This document shows positions 1-9,189 of a stretch of 64,000 nucleotides of DNA, piece after piece; position 1 is the stretch's first letter; each line of letters starts with the position of its first letter. The stretch is from Candidatus Hepatincola sp. Av (GTDB taxonomy: Bacteria > Pseudomonadota > Alphaproteobacteria > WRAU01 > Hepatincolaceae): the NCBI GenBank assembly GCA_023518375.1, contig CP068450.1:372001-436000 (forward strand), read 5' to 3'. The notes under the pieces are model-generated. The model was not told the DNA's origin. It ran no database searches and saw only the letters and a program-made list of their open reading frames with translations. The position numbers were made by a program, and so were the translations under genes.

Positions 1-388
1 TTTTACTATTCATCCTGAAGTAGAAAACCCTTTAAATATCTACCGCCTTACTAAAGATAATAATAACGACTACGGAGTAAAAATCATTCCTGAAAAGATT
101 ACTTTAGTAGAAATTCTAAAAGAATGTGTAGGCAAAGATATTACTCTTATTCGCTGTGCTGGTGGCAATTTATTTCACGCTGCTAAAGAACAATGGAATG
201 ATGGTACTAATACCTTAGCCGTAGCTCCAGGCGAAGTGATTGTGTACGATAGGAATGTGTTAACCAATAAAATATTGCAAGAACATGGTATTAAAACCCA
301 TGTTATTCCAAGCTCAGAATTATCTAGGGGTAGAGGTGGACCAAGATGTATGTCTATGCCATTAGTACGAGAAAAATTAAAAAAATAA
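1..388 (+). CDS. arcA: Arginine deiminase, C-terminal part
   Basis: Hydrolyses arginine to citrulline and ammonia, the first step of the deiminase pathway. The gene enters from the left edge; the open frame starts at base 2 and stops with TAA at 386-388, leaving about 128 residues. The end of the protein is diagnostic: [19 protein letters not shown], then [17 protein letters not shown], in which the Cys of GPRCMSMPL is the catalytic nucleophile of the family. The His of the NLFHAA segment is also in the expected place. arcB follows after 37 bp with a GGAG ribosome site, so the genes are almost certainly one operon. Confidence 0.95.
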   Translation, partial: FTIHPEVENPLNIYRLTKDNNNDYGVKIIPEKITLVEILKECVGKDITLIRCAGGNLFHAAKEQWNDGTNTLAVAPGEVIVYDRNVLTNKILQEHGIKTHVIPSSELSRGRGGPRCMSMPLVREKLKK

Positions 389-425
389 TGTATGGAAATC
401 TATAAATTAATTAAGGAGATTTATT

Positions 426-1412
426 ATGTATAATTTAAGAAATAGAAGTTTTTTAAGGCTATTAGATTTTACTAAAAAAGATTTACGTTTTTTACTAGAT
501 CTTTCCCATAATTTAAAGAAAGCTAAATATACAGGCACAGAAAAACCAAGGTTAGTTGGCAAAAACATTGTTTTAATTTTTGAAAAAGATTCAACTAGAA
601 CCAGATGTGCTTTTGAAGTTTCTGCTTTTGACCAAGGGGCTCATGTTACCTATTTAGGACCTTCTGGTAGCCAAATTGGCAAAAAAGAATCTATTGCCGA
701 TACCGCCCAAGTTCTAGGAAGAATGTATGATGCTATTGAATTTCGTGGTTTTTCTCACAAGGCTGTGGAAGACTTAGCTAAATATTCAGGTGTTCCTGTA
801 TATAATGGCTTAACTGATGAAGCTCATCCCACCCAGATCTTAGCTGATTTTATGACCTTAGAAGAACATAAAGGGGATTTATCAAAGGTAAAACTAGTAT
901 ATTGTGGTGATGGTAGAAATAATATGGCTAATTCATTACTAGAAGGGGCGGCTATTATGGGTTTAGATTTTAGAATTTGTGCTCCTAAATCTTTATTCCC
1001 TGCTAAAGATTTAGTCAATAAAGCCATGGCAATTGCTAAAGAATCTGGAGCTAAAATTACCATTACTTCTGATATTAAAGAAGGAGTTCAAGATGCTGAT
1101 GCTGTATATACCGATGTATGGGTATCTATGGGAGAAAATAACTGGGACGAAAGAATTAAGTTACTAAAACCATTTCAGGTAAATAAAAAGCTAATGTCTT
1201 TCGCTAAGAAAGATGCTCTCTTTATGCACTGTTTACCATCTTTTCACGATCTAAACACCACTGTTGGTAAAGAAGTTTATGAGAAATATGGTTTAAATGG
1301 AGTTGAAGTATCTGAAGATGTATTTTTAAGCAAAGCATCAGTTGTGTTTGATGAAGCTGAAAATAGGTTACATACTATTAAAGCAGTTATGGTAGCAACA
1401 TTAGGTAATTAG
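426..1412 (+). CDS. arcB: Ornithine carbamoyltransferase (catabolic)
   Basis: Splits citrulline with phosphate into ornithine and carbamoyl phosphate in the deiminase pathway; the same enzyme family works in the opposite direction in arginine synthesis. The 328 residues are full length. The carbamoyl phosphate site STRTR lies at residues 56-60, a TDEAHPTQ segment is near 130, and HCLPSFHD near 268 carries the Cys of the ornithine site. The start ATG at 426 has a good AAGGAG site 8 bp upstream. Its place between arcA and arcC argues for the catabolic role. Confidence 0.95.
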   Translation: MYNLRNRSFLRLLDFTKKDLRFLLDLSHNLKKAKYTGTEKPRLVGKNIVLIFEKDSTRTRCAFEVSAFDQGAHVTYLGPSGSQIGKKESIADTAQVLGRMYDAIEFRGFSHKAVEDLAKYSGVPVYNGLTDEAHPTQILADFMTLEEHKGDLSKVKLVYCGDGRNNMANSLLEGAAIMGLDFRICAPKSLFPAKDLVNKAMAIAKESGAKITITSDIKEGVQDADAVYTDVWVSMGENNWDERIKLLKPFQVNKKLMSFAKKDALFMHCLPSFHDLNTTVGKEVYEKYGLNGVEVSEDVFLSKASVVFDEAENRLHTIKAVMVATLGN

Positions 1413-1481
1413 TAAGAATAGCAGTTAATTTCATTGCTACTATTTTGCTACTTCAAATTCTAGAAAAACTTTGGAGGCATA

Positions 1482-2867
1482 ATGCGTTTTAAATTAAAAA
1501 TTCCAAATACTTTTACTTTAATTTTTTTATTAATCATTATTGCTGCTATTACAACTTGGTTTTTACCAGCAGGACAGTTTGATACAAAACTAGATGCTGC
1601 TACAGGTAAGAACTTAGTAGTAGCTGGGACTTATCATCATGTGGTGGCTCATCCACAAGGTTTAAAAAGTATTTTAATGGCTTTTGTTAAAGGTTTAATA
1701 GACTCATCAGAGGTTGTATCTTTTGTATTAATTGTAGGTGGATCTTATGGCATTATTCTAAAAACAGGAGCCATTGAAAATGGTTTAATGAGTGCCATTT
1801 CAAAATTAGGAAATACCGCAAAATTATTAATTCCTATTGTAATGTTTTTATTTTCAGTAGGTGGAACAACCACAGGTATGTGGGAAGAAACTTTACCTTT
1901 TTACCTAATTATGATTCCTTTAATGATTACCCTAGGCTACGACTCCTTAGTAGGTATTTCTGTAATTTTATTAGGTGCTGCTACCGGCACTATGGCATCT
2001 ACAGTGAACCCTTTTGCTACGGGAATTGCTTCTGGCATTGCAGGTATTAGTATTAAAGATGGTTTTAATTACCGCTTAATTCTGTATTTTTTATCTGTAT
2101 TAATTTCTATTTTATATGTAATGTGGTATGCCGCAAGAGTAAAGAAAGATCCTGCTAAATCTATTGTTTATGAATTACAAGCAGATCATAATAATCATTT
2201 TAAAAAGTCTCAAGAAGTTAATGCAAATAATATTTTTAGTTTACAGCAAAAACTTATTTTAGTTTTATTTGTGGTTATGATTTTTTTTATGATTTATAGC
2301 ATTATAAAACTTGGTTGGTTTATGCAAGAAATTACTATGTTATTTTTAGGTGTAGCCATTATTAGTGCTTGGCTAACTAGAATGCCAGAAGATACTTTTT
2401 GGAATGCCTTTATTGATGGAGCAAAAGATTTACTTTCAGCAGCATTAGTTATAGGTTTAGCTAGGGGAATAGTATTAGTTGCCCAAGAAGGTTTAATTAT
2501 GGATACCATTCTTAATGATATGGCTAATTATTTAGCTGGTTTATCTTCAGGAGTTTTCATAGTTTTAAATGAAATTGTACAAATTTGTATTGCTTTTTTG
2601 GTACCTTCAAGTTCAGGGCATGCCGCATTAACTATGCCGATTATGGCACCACTTGCTGATTTACTTCATATAAAAAAAGAAATTATAGTAACTTCTTACC
2701 AAACTGCATCTGGTTTAGTTAATATGGTAACTCCGACAAGTGGCGTATTAATTGCTGCTTTAGCTATAGGGAGAACAACATGGGGGCAATGGGTAAGGTT
2801 TATGGCTCCATTACTTGGTGTTCAGTTCGTTTTAGTAATAATTATTTTATTAATTAGCTTATATTAA
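1482..2867 (+). CDS. YfcC-family arginine/ornithine exchanger-like permease
   Basis: Inner-membrane carrier of 461 residues with about 12 hydrophobic segments and the NPFATGIASGIAGI stretch typical of the YfcC/DcuC (ArcD_put) family. A TTTGMWEETLPF segment and the C-terminal SSSGHAAL and TPTSGVLIAALA re-entrant-like segments also fit. Members of this family found inside arc operons act as arginine/ornithine exchangers (ArcD-like); here the gene lies between arcB and arcC, so that role is the best inference. It is not of the basic amino acid APC type usually called ArcD. Ribosome site TTTGGAGG precedes the ATG. Confidence 0.85.
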   Translation: MRFKLKIPNTFTLIFLLIIIAAITTWFLPAGQFDTKLDAATGKNLVVAGTYHHVVAHPQGLKSILMAFVKGLIDSSEVVSFVLIVGGSYGIILKTGAIENGLMSAISKLGNTAKLLIPIVMFLFSVGGTTTGMWEETLPFYLIMIPLMITLGYDSLVGISVILLGAATGTMASTVNPFATGIASGIAGISIKDGFNYRLILYFLSVLISILYVMWYAARVKKDPAKSIVYELQADHNNHFKKSQEVNANNIFSLQQKLILVLFVVMIFFMIYSIIKLGWFMQEITMLFLGVAIISAWLTRMPEDTFWNAFIDGAKDLLSAALVIGLARGIVLVAQEGLIMDTILNDMANYLAGLSSGVFIVLNEIVQICIAFLVPSSSGHAALTMPIMAPLADLLHIKKEIIVTSYQTASGLVNMVTPTSGVLIAALAIGRTTWGQWVRFMAPLLGVQFVLVIIILLISLY

Positions 2868-2973
2868 ATAATATAATTAGAGGGTAAGATATAGTTAAGT
2901 TATTGGTTATTCCATAACTAATACAAGGTAGAAATAAGCTAAATACAATAAATAAGAGAGAGAGAAGAGTATC

Positions 2974-3912
2974 ATGAAAAAAGTTATTGTTGCCTTAGGA
3001 GGCAATGCTTTAGAAAACAATGCAGAACCAACCGCCGAGAACCAATTAAAAGTTATAAAATCTAGTGTAAAAAATATTGCCGATTTAATTGAGGCTGGTT
3101 ATAGTGTTACTTTAACCCATGGTAATGGTCCTCAAGTTGGTAGAATTGCTTTACAAAATGAAGCCGCTAAAGCTATTACCCCAATACTTCCTTTTGATGT
3201 TTGTGGAGCCATGAGTCAGGGCATGATTGGTTACCATATTCAACAAGCCTTAGGAGAAGAATTACTACTTAGAAAAATTAAAATGCCTGTAGTTTCTATT
3301 ATTACTCAAGTTTTAGTAGATAAGAATGATTCAGCATTTAAAAATCCAACTAAACCAATTGGTCCTTTTTATTCAGAAAAGGAAGCTAAAGAATTAGAAT
3401 CTACCAAAGGTTACAGTATTAAAGAAGATAGTGGTAGAGGCTTCAGAAGAGTTGTTGCCTCTCCTAAACCTTTAAGAATAATTGAACTTGAAGCCATTAA
3501 GAATTTAATTAATAATAAGTTTATTGTAGTAACTGTAGGTGGAGGTGGAATTCCTGTAATTGCTAAGGGGGATAGTCAATTAGTAGGGGTAGCTGCAGTA
3601 ATAGATAAAGATTTTGCCTCAGCAAAGTTAGCAGAGGATATAGATGCTGATTTACTAATTATTTTAACAGCGGTAGATAAGGTGGCTTTAAACTTTGGTA
3701 AACCTAATCAATCTTTTTTAGATAAAGTAACTATTAAAGATATAGAAAAATATATAGCAGAAGGGCATTTTGCAGCAGGTTCTATGCTACCAAAAATTCA
3801 AGCATCTTTAAATTTTGTAAAATCTAAACCTAATAGAAAAGCTTTAATTACTTCCTTAGGAAAAGTAAAAGATGCTTTAAATAACAAAAATGGTACTTTT
3901 ATTATGGAGTAG
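2974..3912 (+). CDS. arcC: Carbamate kinase
   Basis: Transfers phosphate from carbamoyl phosphate to ADP, giving ATP, ammonia and carbon dioxide: the energy-yielding step of the deiminase pathway. The 312 residues match the usual length. Visible signatures are VALGGNAL at the N-terminus, THGNGPQVG near residue 49, GRGFRRVVASPKP near 152, VTVGGGGIPV near 188 and HFAAGSMLPKI near 267, as in ArcC of other bacteria. A GAGAGAGAAGAG ribosome site precedes the ATG. A 106 bp spacer separates it from the transporter; nothing in it looks like a terminator, so it may belong to the same transcript. Confidence 0.95.
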   Translation: MKKVIVALGGNALENNAEPTAENQLKVIKSSVKNIADLIEAGYSVTLTHGNGPQVGRIALQNEAAKAITPILPFDVCGAMSQGMIGYHIQQALGEELLLRKIKMPVVSIITQVLVDKNDSAFKNPTKPIGPFYSEKEAKELESTKGYSIKEDSGRGFRRVVASPKPLRIIELEAIKNLINNKFIVVTVGGGGIPVIAKGDSQLVGVAAVIDKDFASAKLAEDIDADLLIILTAVDKVALNFGKPNQSFLDKVTIKDIEKYIAEGHFAAGSMLPKIQASLNFVKSKPNRKALITSLGKVKDALNNKNGTFIME

Positions 3913-4258
3913 AAAAATAGTTTTATTTATTGTATATAACTTATACTTGTAACTAAAAATACATTTTATTCTCATTTCATATTACTTACAAATTATATTC
4001 TTAATAAAATAAACACGAATCTATTAGATAGCAGAAAATATTTTAATATATAACAATTTCAAAAAAATATTACTAAACAAATAAAAATCTAGTCTTAAAA
4101 AGATTAACTAAAATGAATAATTTAATTACAATCTTAAATAGTATTAGCTAAAAAATAAAAAAAATATTAGTTAATTTATAATAGGATTGACTAGTATATA
4201 ATACATACAACTAATAAGAGTGTATACAGTTATGATTTAGTGCAATACAATAAAGATT
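3913..4258. other. AT-rich spacer after arcC
   Basis: About 346 bases without a gene. It is extremely AT-rich, with many short A/T runs and no convincing hairpin terminator. A TATAAT at 4195-4200 could be a -10 box for the following gene, but no matching -35 box is clear. Confidence 0.4.
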
Positions 4259-5086
4259 ATGATTCCTATAGTATTTATTGTATTTAGCTTATTTCTCCCC
4301 TGTGTTAGCTATGGAATAACCAATAACTTAACTATATCTTACCCTCTTCATAAGTCATTTATTGATGATGAATACTACGAGGCAAGCTCTGAAAGTACTG
4401 GTATGAACTTTGATAATTTTATCCCATCTAATATTACTTATACTATTGGGATAGATAAAATATATATTGGGGTTTCGCTACAAACAGAAGGTAGTAATTA
4501 TACTACTAATATAGTTAATAAAAATACTAATGGATATTTAGAATCTAACTTAGAGTTAAAAAATGCTTACTCCTTAACTCTACAGTATAAATTTTATGAA
4601 GATAAAGTTATGTCTGTATTAGTAGGAATAACTTTAGGTGATTCCTTTTATAATGTAGAAAATAGTTACCATTATTTAATACAAGAAGAAGTAACAGTTA
4701 ATACTTATAAAGTTATTACAGATGATACCATAAATGGTAACATAGCCGATGAGTGTGATAAAACCATAGGGCATTATCAGTATGATTCAGCAAATGATAT
4801 TACCTATGTAAATAGTAAGGCTTTAATTTGTAAAAGCTCTCATACGGAAAACAAGCATATTCCACAAAATGAAGATCATAAAATAAAGGGGATGTCCTTT
4901 TTATTAGCGTATAATATTGCCTTATTATATAAAATGAATAAATACATGGACTTAGGTTTTAATATAGGGTTAATTAGCCAAAATACTATTAAAATTGAGG
5001 ATTCATTTGCCAATAACCAAGATTTCAACTACAATTTTAAAGCACTAGGAACAACGGTCAATATCATATTGAATATAAAAGTATAA
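4259..5086 (+). CDS. Exported protein, probable outer-membrane beta-barrel
   Basis: Not recognised as a named family. The 275 residues begin with a signal peptide (hydrophobic residues 3-19, likely cut after SYG or slightly later). The rest has alternating hydrophobic and polar residues in short strands, Asn/Tyr-rich, with segments such as KYMDLGFNIGLI that resemble beta-strands of small barrels. Two cysteines in the middle (DECDKT and ALICKSS) could form a disulfide in a surface loop. The protein ends NIILNIKV rather than in Phe. The next gene follows after 9 bp, so the two are probably co-transcribed. Confidence 0.5.
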   Translation: MIPIVFIVFSLFLPCVSYGITNNLTISYPLHKSFIDDEYYEASSESTGMNFDNFIPSNITYTIGIDKIYIGVSLQTEGSNYTTNIVNKNTNGYLESNLELKNAYSLTLQYKFYEDKVMSVLVGITLGDSFYNVENSYHYLIQEEVTVNTYKVITDDTINGNIADECDKTIGHYQYDSANDITYVNSKALICKSSHTENKHIPQNEDHKIKGMSFLLAYNIALLYKMNKYMDLGFNIGLISQNTIKIEDSFANNQDFNYNFKALGTTVNIILNIKV

Positions 5087-5095
5087 ATTTTAAGA

Positions 5096-5623
5096 ATGCT
5101 TCAATTGTTAGGTATAAATCATTTTCATAAGATAAAAAAAATATTTATAATTTTATTATTAAGCTATATAGCTTTTGCCCTTGGTAATTTTATTTATACC
5201 TTAAATATACTGTTAATTTGTAAAATTTTAGTATCGGAGTTAGCCTTTATATGTTTATATACTTTGGTTGATAAAGGCAATATTAAATATGGGAATCTTT
5301 ATACTATTTTAAGTACGATTCTTATGATTCATTTTATTTTACCATTTTATAACTTTATGTTTTATTCTAATAGTGTGCATTTTTTCTCTATTAGCATTGC
5401 TACACTTTCTATTTTTATTAATAGTTTAATTGTTAGAGGGTTAGTAAGTAAAGGGTTTAAAAAGATCTTTAGTTCTAGAGTATCTACAATTACAGCTACT
5501 ATTCTAGAGGTAAGTTGTTTTTCTTATTTACTAAATATTGGAATATTAGGGGCTTTAATAACATTAGGAGTTAGAGCAATATATATTTATATTATTCCAA
5601 AAATAATTATAAAAAATACTTGA
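5096..5623 (+). CDS. Unknown multi-spanning inner-membrane protein
   Basis: 175 residues with about five to six hydrophobic segments (roughly 16-34, 36-56, 67-88, 95-115, 130-150, 155-172). The arrangement and the segment RVSTITATILEVSCF faintly recall the VUT/YhhQ vitamin or precursor uptake family, but the similarity is too weak to name it. It starts 9 bp after the preceding exported protein and is likely in the same transcript. Confidence 0.45.
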   Translation: MLQLLGINHFHKIKKIFIILLLSYIAFALGNFIYTLNILLICKILVSELAFICLYTLVDKGNIKYGNLYTILSTILMIHFILPFYNFMFYSNSVHFFSISIATLSIFINSLIVRGLVSKGFKKIFSSRVSTITATILEVSCFSYLLNIGILGALITLGVRAIYIYIIPKIIIKNT

Positions 5624-5707
5624 TTTTTACAAAAATTTGCAAAAGAATTCTTTCTAATATATAATATAGATTATTTATGGTTAACAAATGGTTAACAAAG
5701 GGGTGCG

Positions 5708-6433
5708 ATGGATAAAAATGATGATAAAAGTCAGGAATATAATAAACCTTTAGTTACTAAAACCAAAGGAATCATTCAGGATCTAGAAATAATAAAGAAG
5801 AAAATGGAGCAACAAGTACACATGCTAAACAATAGTAATAGTAGTAGTAATAGCATTAGGAATACAAACAATTCCCAAAGTTCTATTATTCAAGATAATA
5901 AATTTAATAAAGATAGTAATAAATTAACAGCTACAGAAAGTGATTCGCTTTCTTTATATAGGCAAAAATTAACAAACACTTTTGATCAAAATCATAAGTT
6001 ACTCATGGAAGCAAATAATATAAAAAGAATTCTTGGGGCTTATGGAACTATGTCGGAAAGTTATGCTGCTAGTGCCGACACTGAAATAAAAAGTGCATGG
6101 TTAATGAGAGGAGCTATTGTTTCTTTAATGGTAGCTATTTCTTTATTTACATATTTCTTTTTATTACCAAGCCTTAAAGCTACAGGAGCCCAAAATGTTT
6201 TTAGTATTTGTGTAACTTTTATACCTTTTGTTATTGCACTAGGTTTAGTAGTATATTTATTATATATGGAAAGACACCATACTAATAAAGCTGCTAACCA
6301 TAAAGATTTATCTTTAAAAATGTCTATGTTAGCTGCTTATTTAAAGGAAATTCCACAAGAAGATGCTGATTTATTAAAAGTAGAAATCTCAAGATTCCTC
6401 TTTAATTCATTAGGTGCTACAGATAAAAATTAG
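5708..6433 (+). CDS. Unknown protein with coiled coil and two TM segments
   Basis: 241 residues. The N-terminal third is hydrophilic with an early helix (DLEIIKKKMEQQVHML) likely to be coiled, then an Asn/Ser-rich linker. Two transmembrane helices follow (about 139-160 and 170-190), separated by a short loop, and the C-terminus returns to the cytoplasm with amphipathic helices. No motif identifies a function. Ribosome site AAAGGGG lies just before the ATG. A YhcH-family gene follows after 24 bp. Confidence 0.5.
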   Translation: MDKNDDKSQEYNKPLVTKTKGIIQDLEIIKKKMEQQVHMLNNSNSSSNSIRNTNNSQSSIIQDNKFNKDSNKLTATESDSLSLYRQKLTNTFDQNHKLLMEANNIKRILGAYGTMSESYAASADTEIKSAWLMRGAIVSLMVAISLFTYFFLLPSLKATGAQNVFSICVTFIPFVIALGLVVYLLYMERHHTNKAANHKDLSLKMSMLAAYLKEIPQEDADLLKVEISRFLFNSLGATDKN

Positions 6434-6457
6434 GTTTGTAGCCTAAGGATTAGTTGT

Positions 6458-6925
6458 ATGATTGTTGATTACCTAAAACATAAGCATTTGTACCAAAATT
6501 ATAATGACTTGGCAGAAGTTTTAAATTTTTTAGAAGCCAATGCCAATGCTCCTTTTAGTTTAGGTGAAGATGCTGTAATTTTAATAAAAGATAAAATACA
6601 CTATGTGTGTATGGAAGCCTTAACTATACCTGAGTCTGAATCCAATAAAATTATTTGGGAAGCACATAATAAATATACTGATGTATACTACATAGTCTCC
6701 GGTAAAATAAAAGTTCATGTAAATTATATAGAGAATCTTCAACCTATAGATACATATAATGAAGCAAAAGATGTTACCCATTACGAAGGTAAAAAACTAC
6801 ATGAACTTATTTTACAACAGGGTATGTTTGCTATGTTACCTACAGGTTTAGCTCATAAATCTTTAATTAGTGTAGAAGATCCTGAGAATATTAAAATGTT
6901 AATTTTTAAAATTAAAGTAAATTAA
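6458..6925 (+). CDS. YhcH/YjgK/YiaL family cupin
   Basis: Small cupin-like protein of 155 residues. EAHNKYTDVYYIVSGKIKVHV near residue 67 and FAMLPTGLAHKSL near 128 match the two metal-binding stretches of the YhcH/YjgK/YiaL (DUF386) family: first E-x-H with the following D, and the late P-x-x-x-H. Members often sit in amino-sugar or sialic acid catabolic clusters and are thought to act on sugar anomers or isomers; no such cluster surrounds this gene. Function here is therefore inferred only at family level. Confidence 0.7.
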   Translation: MIVDYLKHKHLYQNYNDLAEVLNFLEANANAPFSLGEDAVILIKDKIHYVCMEALTIPESESNKIIWEAHNKYTDVYYIVSGKIKVHVNYIENLQPIDTYNEAKDVTHYEGKKLHELILQQGMFAMLPTGLAHKSLISVEDPENIKMLIFKIKVN

Positions 6926-7093
6926 TAATACTTAGTTTTTATTTTCATTATTTATTATCTTCTTTGCTAAATTTTACACTCTTTCTTAGAAAGATTATTA
7001 GCAAACATTTTATATTAATTATTACTCTTTACAACTATTTATAGAATTATCTATAGCTATCTAGAACTCTCTAACATAATTTTTCTAAGGTGA

Positions 7094-9169
7094 TTAACCA
7101 TGTTTAATATACTGGTTATTTCTTTCTTGGAAAATTTTACTCATTTGTTTAATAGTATGTGCAATCATAGGATTATGTGTAGCTTGTTCTTGTAAAAATT
7201 TAGCATGTTTAATGGCTGGCAGCATAAAATCAGTATGGTAGTTAAAATCAAAAACTTTAAAAATATTCAAACCACTTTGGGTAATACCTAAAATATCACC
7301 AGCACCTCTTAAAGCTAAATCTTTTTCAGCAATATAAAAACCATCATTACTTTCTTTTATAATTTTTAAGCGTTGTTTACCATTATTACTAATAGTATTA
7401 CTATATAATAAGATACAATTAGCAATTTCCTCGCCTCGTCCAACTCTACCTCGTAATTGGTGTAATTGGGCCAACCCAAAACGTTCAGCATTTTCTATAA
7501 TCATAATATTACTCTCAGGGATATCAACTCCCACTTCAATTACTGTAGTGCTTACTAAAATAAAACCCTTACTACTCTTTTTAAAAAGTGCTAAATTATG
7601 TTCTTTTTCTTTAGCTTTCATTTTACCATGAATTAGTAATACCTGATTAGGAAAATGCTTAGCTAAAGTATTAAACCTATCTGTAGCCGCTGTGAGGTTT
7701 AATAATTCAGATTCATCAATTAAAGGGCAAACCCAAAAGATCTTTTCTTGTTTTAGTAAAGCATTACTAATAGAATTTAATAATTCTTCAATTCTACTAA
7801 ATGGTAAAATAGTTGTAATAATTTCTTTTCTATTTTTTGGTTTTTCTGTAATGGCAAAAGAGTTTATATCACCATACATAGATAAAGCTAAAGTACGAGG
7901 GATAGGAGTAGCTGTTGTTAAAACAATATGAGCGTTATCTGACTTACATAGGAGTTTATAACGTTGTTCTACACCAAAACGATGCTGTTCATCTATAATA
8001 ATTAAACCAAGTTTACTAAATTGAATACTATCTTGGAATAGGGCATGGGTTCCAATAACTATGTTACATTTACCAGTAAGTAATTCTTCCTGTACTTTAG
8101 CTTTATACTTTGTGCTATCTTTACCACAAAGGCAATTAATTTGTAAGTTTAAATTTTTAGCATAGGTTACTAAACTATTATAATGCTGCTTAGCTAAAAT
8201 ATCCGTAGGAGCCATAAAAGCCACCTGATAACCACTTTCTATAGCAAATAAAGCTAAAATAAAACATACAACTGTTTTGCCACTACCTACATCGCCTTGT
8301 AACAAATTAGTACTTTGGATATTCTTTTGTAAGTTAGTTTTAATATCTTTAATAACTTGTATTTGGTTGTTAGTTAGTTGAAAGGGTAGGTTTTTTAAAA
8401 ATGGTTTAATTAAATTATTATTAATTTTAAAAGGTAAGCCTTCAGTTTGAAGAGAATTTTTACGGGATTCTATTAAATTAATATGATAATTTACTATTTC
8501 ATCTAGAGCAACTCTTAACAAGTAAGGGCTATTGGGTGATAAATCAGCTAAACTTTCTGGGTTATGTAATTTTAGTAAACTTTCTTTTAAAGAAACAAAA
8601 TTGTATTTATCTAATACACTAGAATCTAACCACTCAGGAATTTCACAATTTTTTAAAATTTCTAATACTTGGGCAATATAATAAGCAAAAGTAGCCGAGC
8701 TAATATCTTGGTGCCTTCTGTATACTATTTCTTTTGCTGGAATTTGGCTAATATCATTACCCATAATAATTTGTTTAGGATGGTTTATAATTAAACTGTT
8801 ATTATAGGTATCTATTACTCCTAAAACTGTAACTGTAGCGTTTATAGGAAGATATTTTTCTAAATAGTTTTTATAAAGTTTAAAAAAAACAATATGAATT
8901 ACATTACCCTTAGCATCAACACATTGTACTCTACAAACCTTAGGATTTTTAAAGTATTTAATTATCTTTAAACTAATTACACATTGTTCTTTTATTTTTA
9001 GATCTTGAACATCTTGGCAAAAATACCGTTTATTCATGTTAATAGGAAAATAAAATAATAAATCAATAGCTTGAAAAATCCCAATTTGATTTAATTTTTC
9101 AGCAGTTTTACCAGCAATTTTATGTAGGGTATTGATTGGTTTTATTAAATCTAATATACTTGATTGCAT
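7094..9169 (-). CDS. recG: ATP-dependent DNA helicase RecG
   Basis: Branch-migrating helicase that reverses stalled forks and processes recombination junctions. 691 residues, full length. The N-terminal wedge domain opens with a helix-hairpin-like LHKIAGKTAEKLNQIG, the OB-fold part follows, then helicase motif I GDVGSGKT near residue 293, motif II DEQHRFGVEQR near 392, TATPIPRTLA, and late motifs QLRGRVGRGE and ALRGAGDILG (TRG region). The start ATG is only 20 bp from the divergent mfd start. It ends facing the YhcH-family gene. Confidence 0.96.
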   Translation of the reverse strand: MQSSILDLIKPINTLHKIAGKTAEKLNQIGIFQAIDLLFYFPINMNKRYFCQDVQDLKIKEQCVISLKIIKYFKNPKVCRVQCVDAKGNVIHIVFFKLYKNYLEKYLPINATVTVLGVIDTYNNSLIINHPKQIIMGNDISQIPAKEIVYRRHQDISSATFAYYIAQVLEILKNCEIPEWLDSSVLDKYNFVSLKESLLKLHNPESLADLSPNSPYLLRVALDEIVNYHINLIESRKNSLQTEGLPFKINNNLIKPFLKNLPFQLTNNQIQVIKDIKTNLQKNIQSTNLLQGDVGSGKTVVCFILALFAIESGYQVAFMAPTDILAKQHYNSLVTYAKNLNLQINCLCGKDSTKYKAKVQEELLTGKCNIVIGTHALFQDSIQFSKLGLIIIDEQHRFGVEQRYKLLCKSDNAHIVLTTATPIPRTLALSMYGDINSFAITEKPKNRKEIITTILPFSRIEELLNSISNALLKQEKIFWVCPLIDESELLNLTAATDRFNTLAKHFPNQVLLIHGKMKAKEKEHNLALFKKSSKGFILVSTTVIEVGVDIPESNIMIIENAERFGLAQLHQLRGRVGRGEEIANCILLYSNTISNNGKQRLKIIKESNDGFYIAEKDLALRGAGDILGITQSGLNIFKVFDFNYHTDFMLPAIKHAKFLQEQATHNPMIAHTIKQMSKIFQERNNQYIKHG

Positions 9170-9189
9170 ATTGTTTAGTTTAGGGTTAT

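Noticed and set aside
5096-5623. Naming the membrane protein as a VUT/YhhQ transporter
   Set aside because: Only a vague helix pattern is shared; no diagnostic motif is present.
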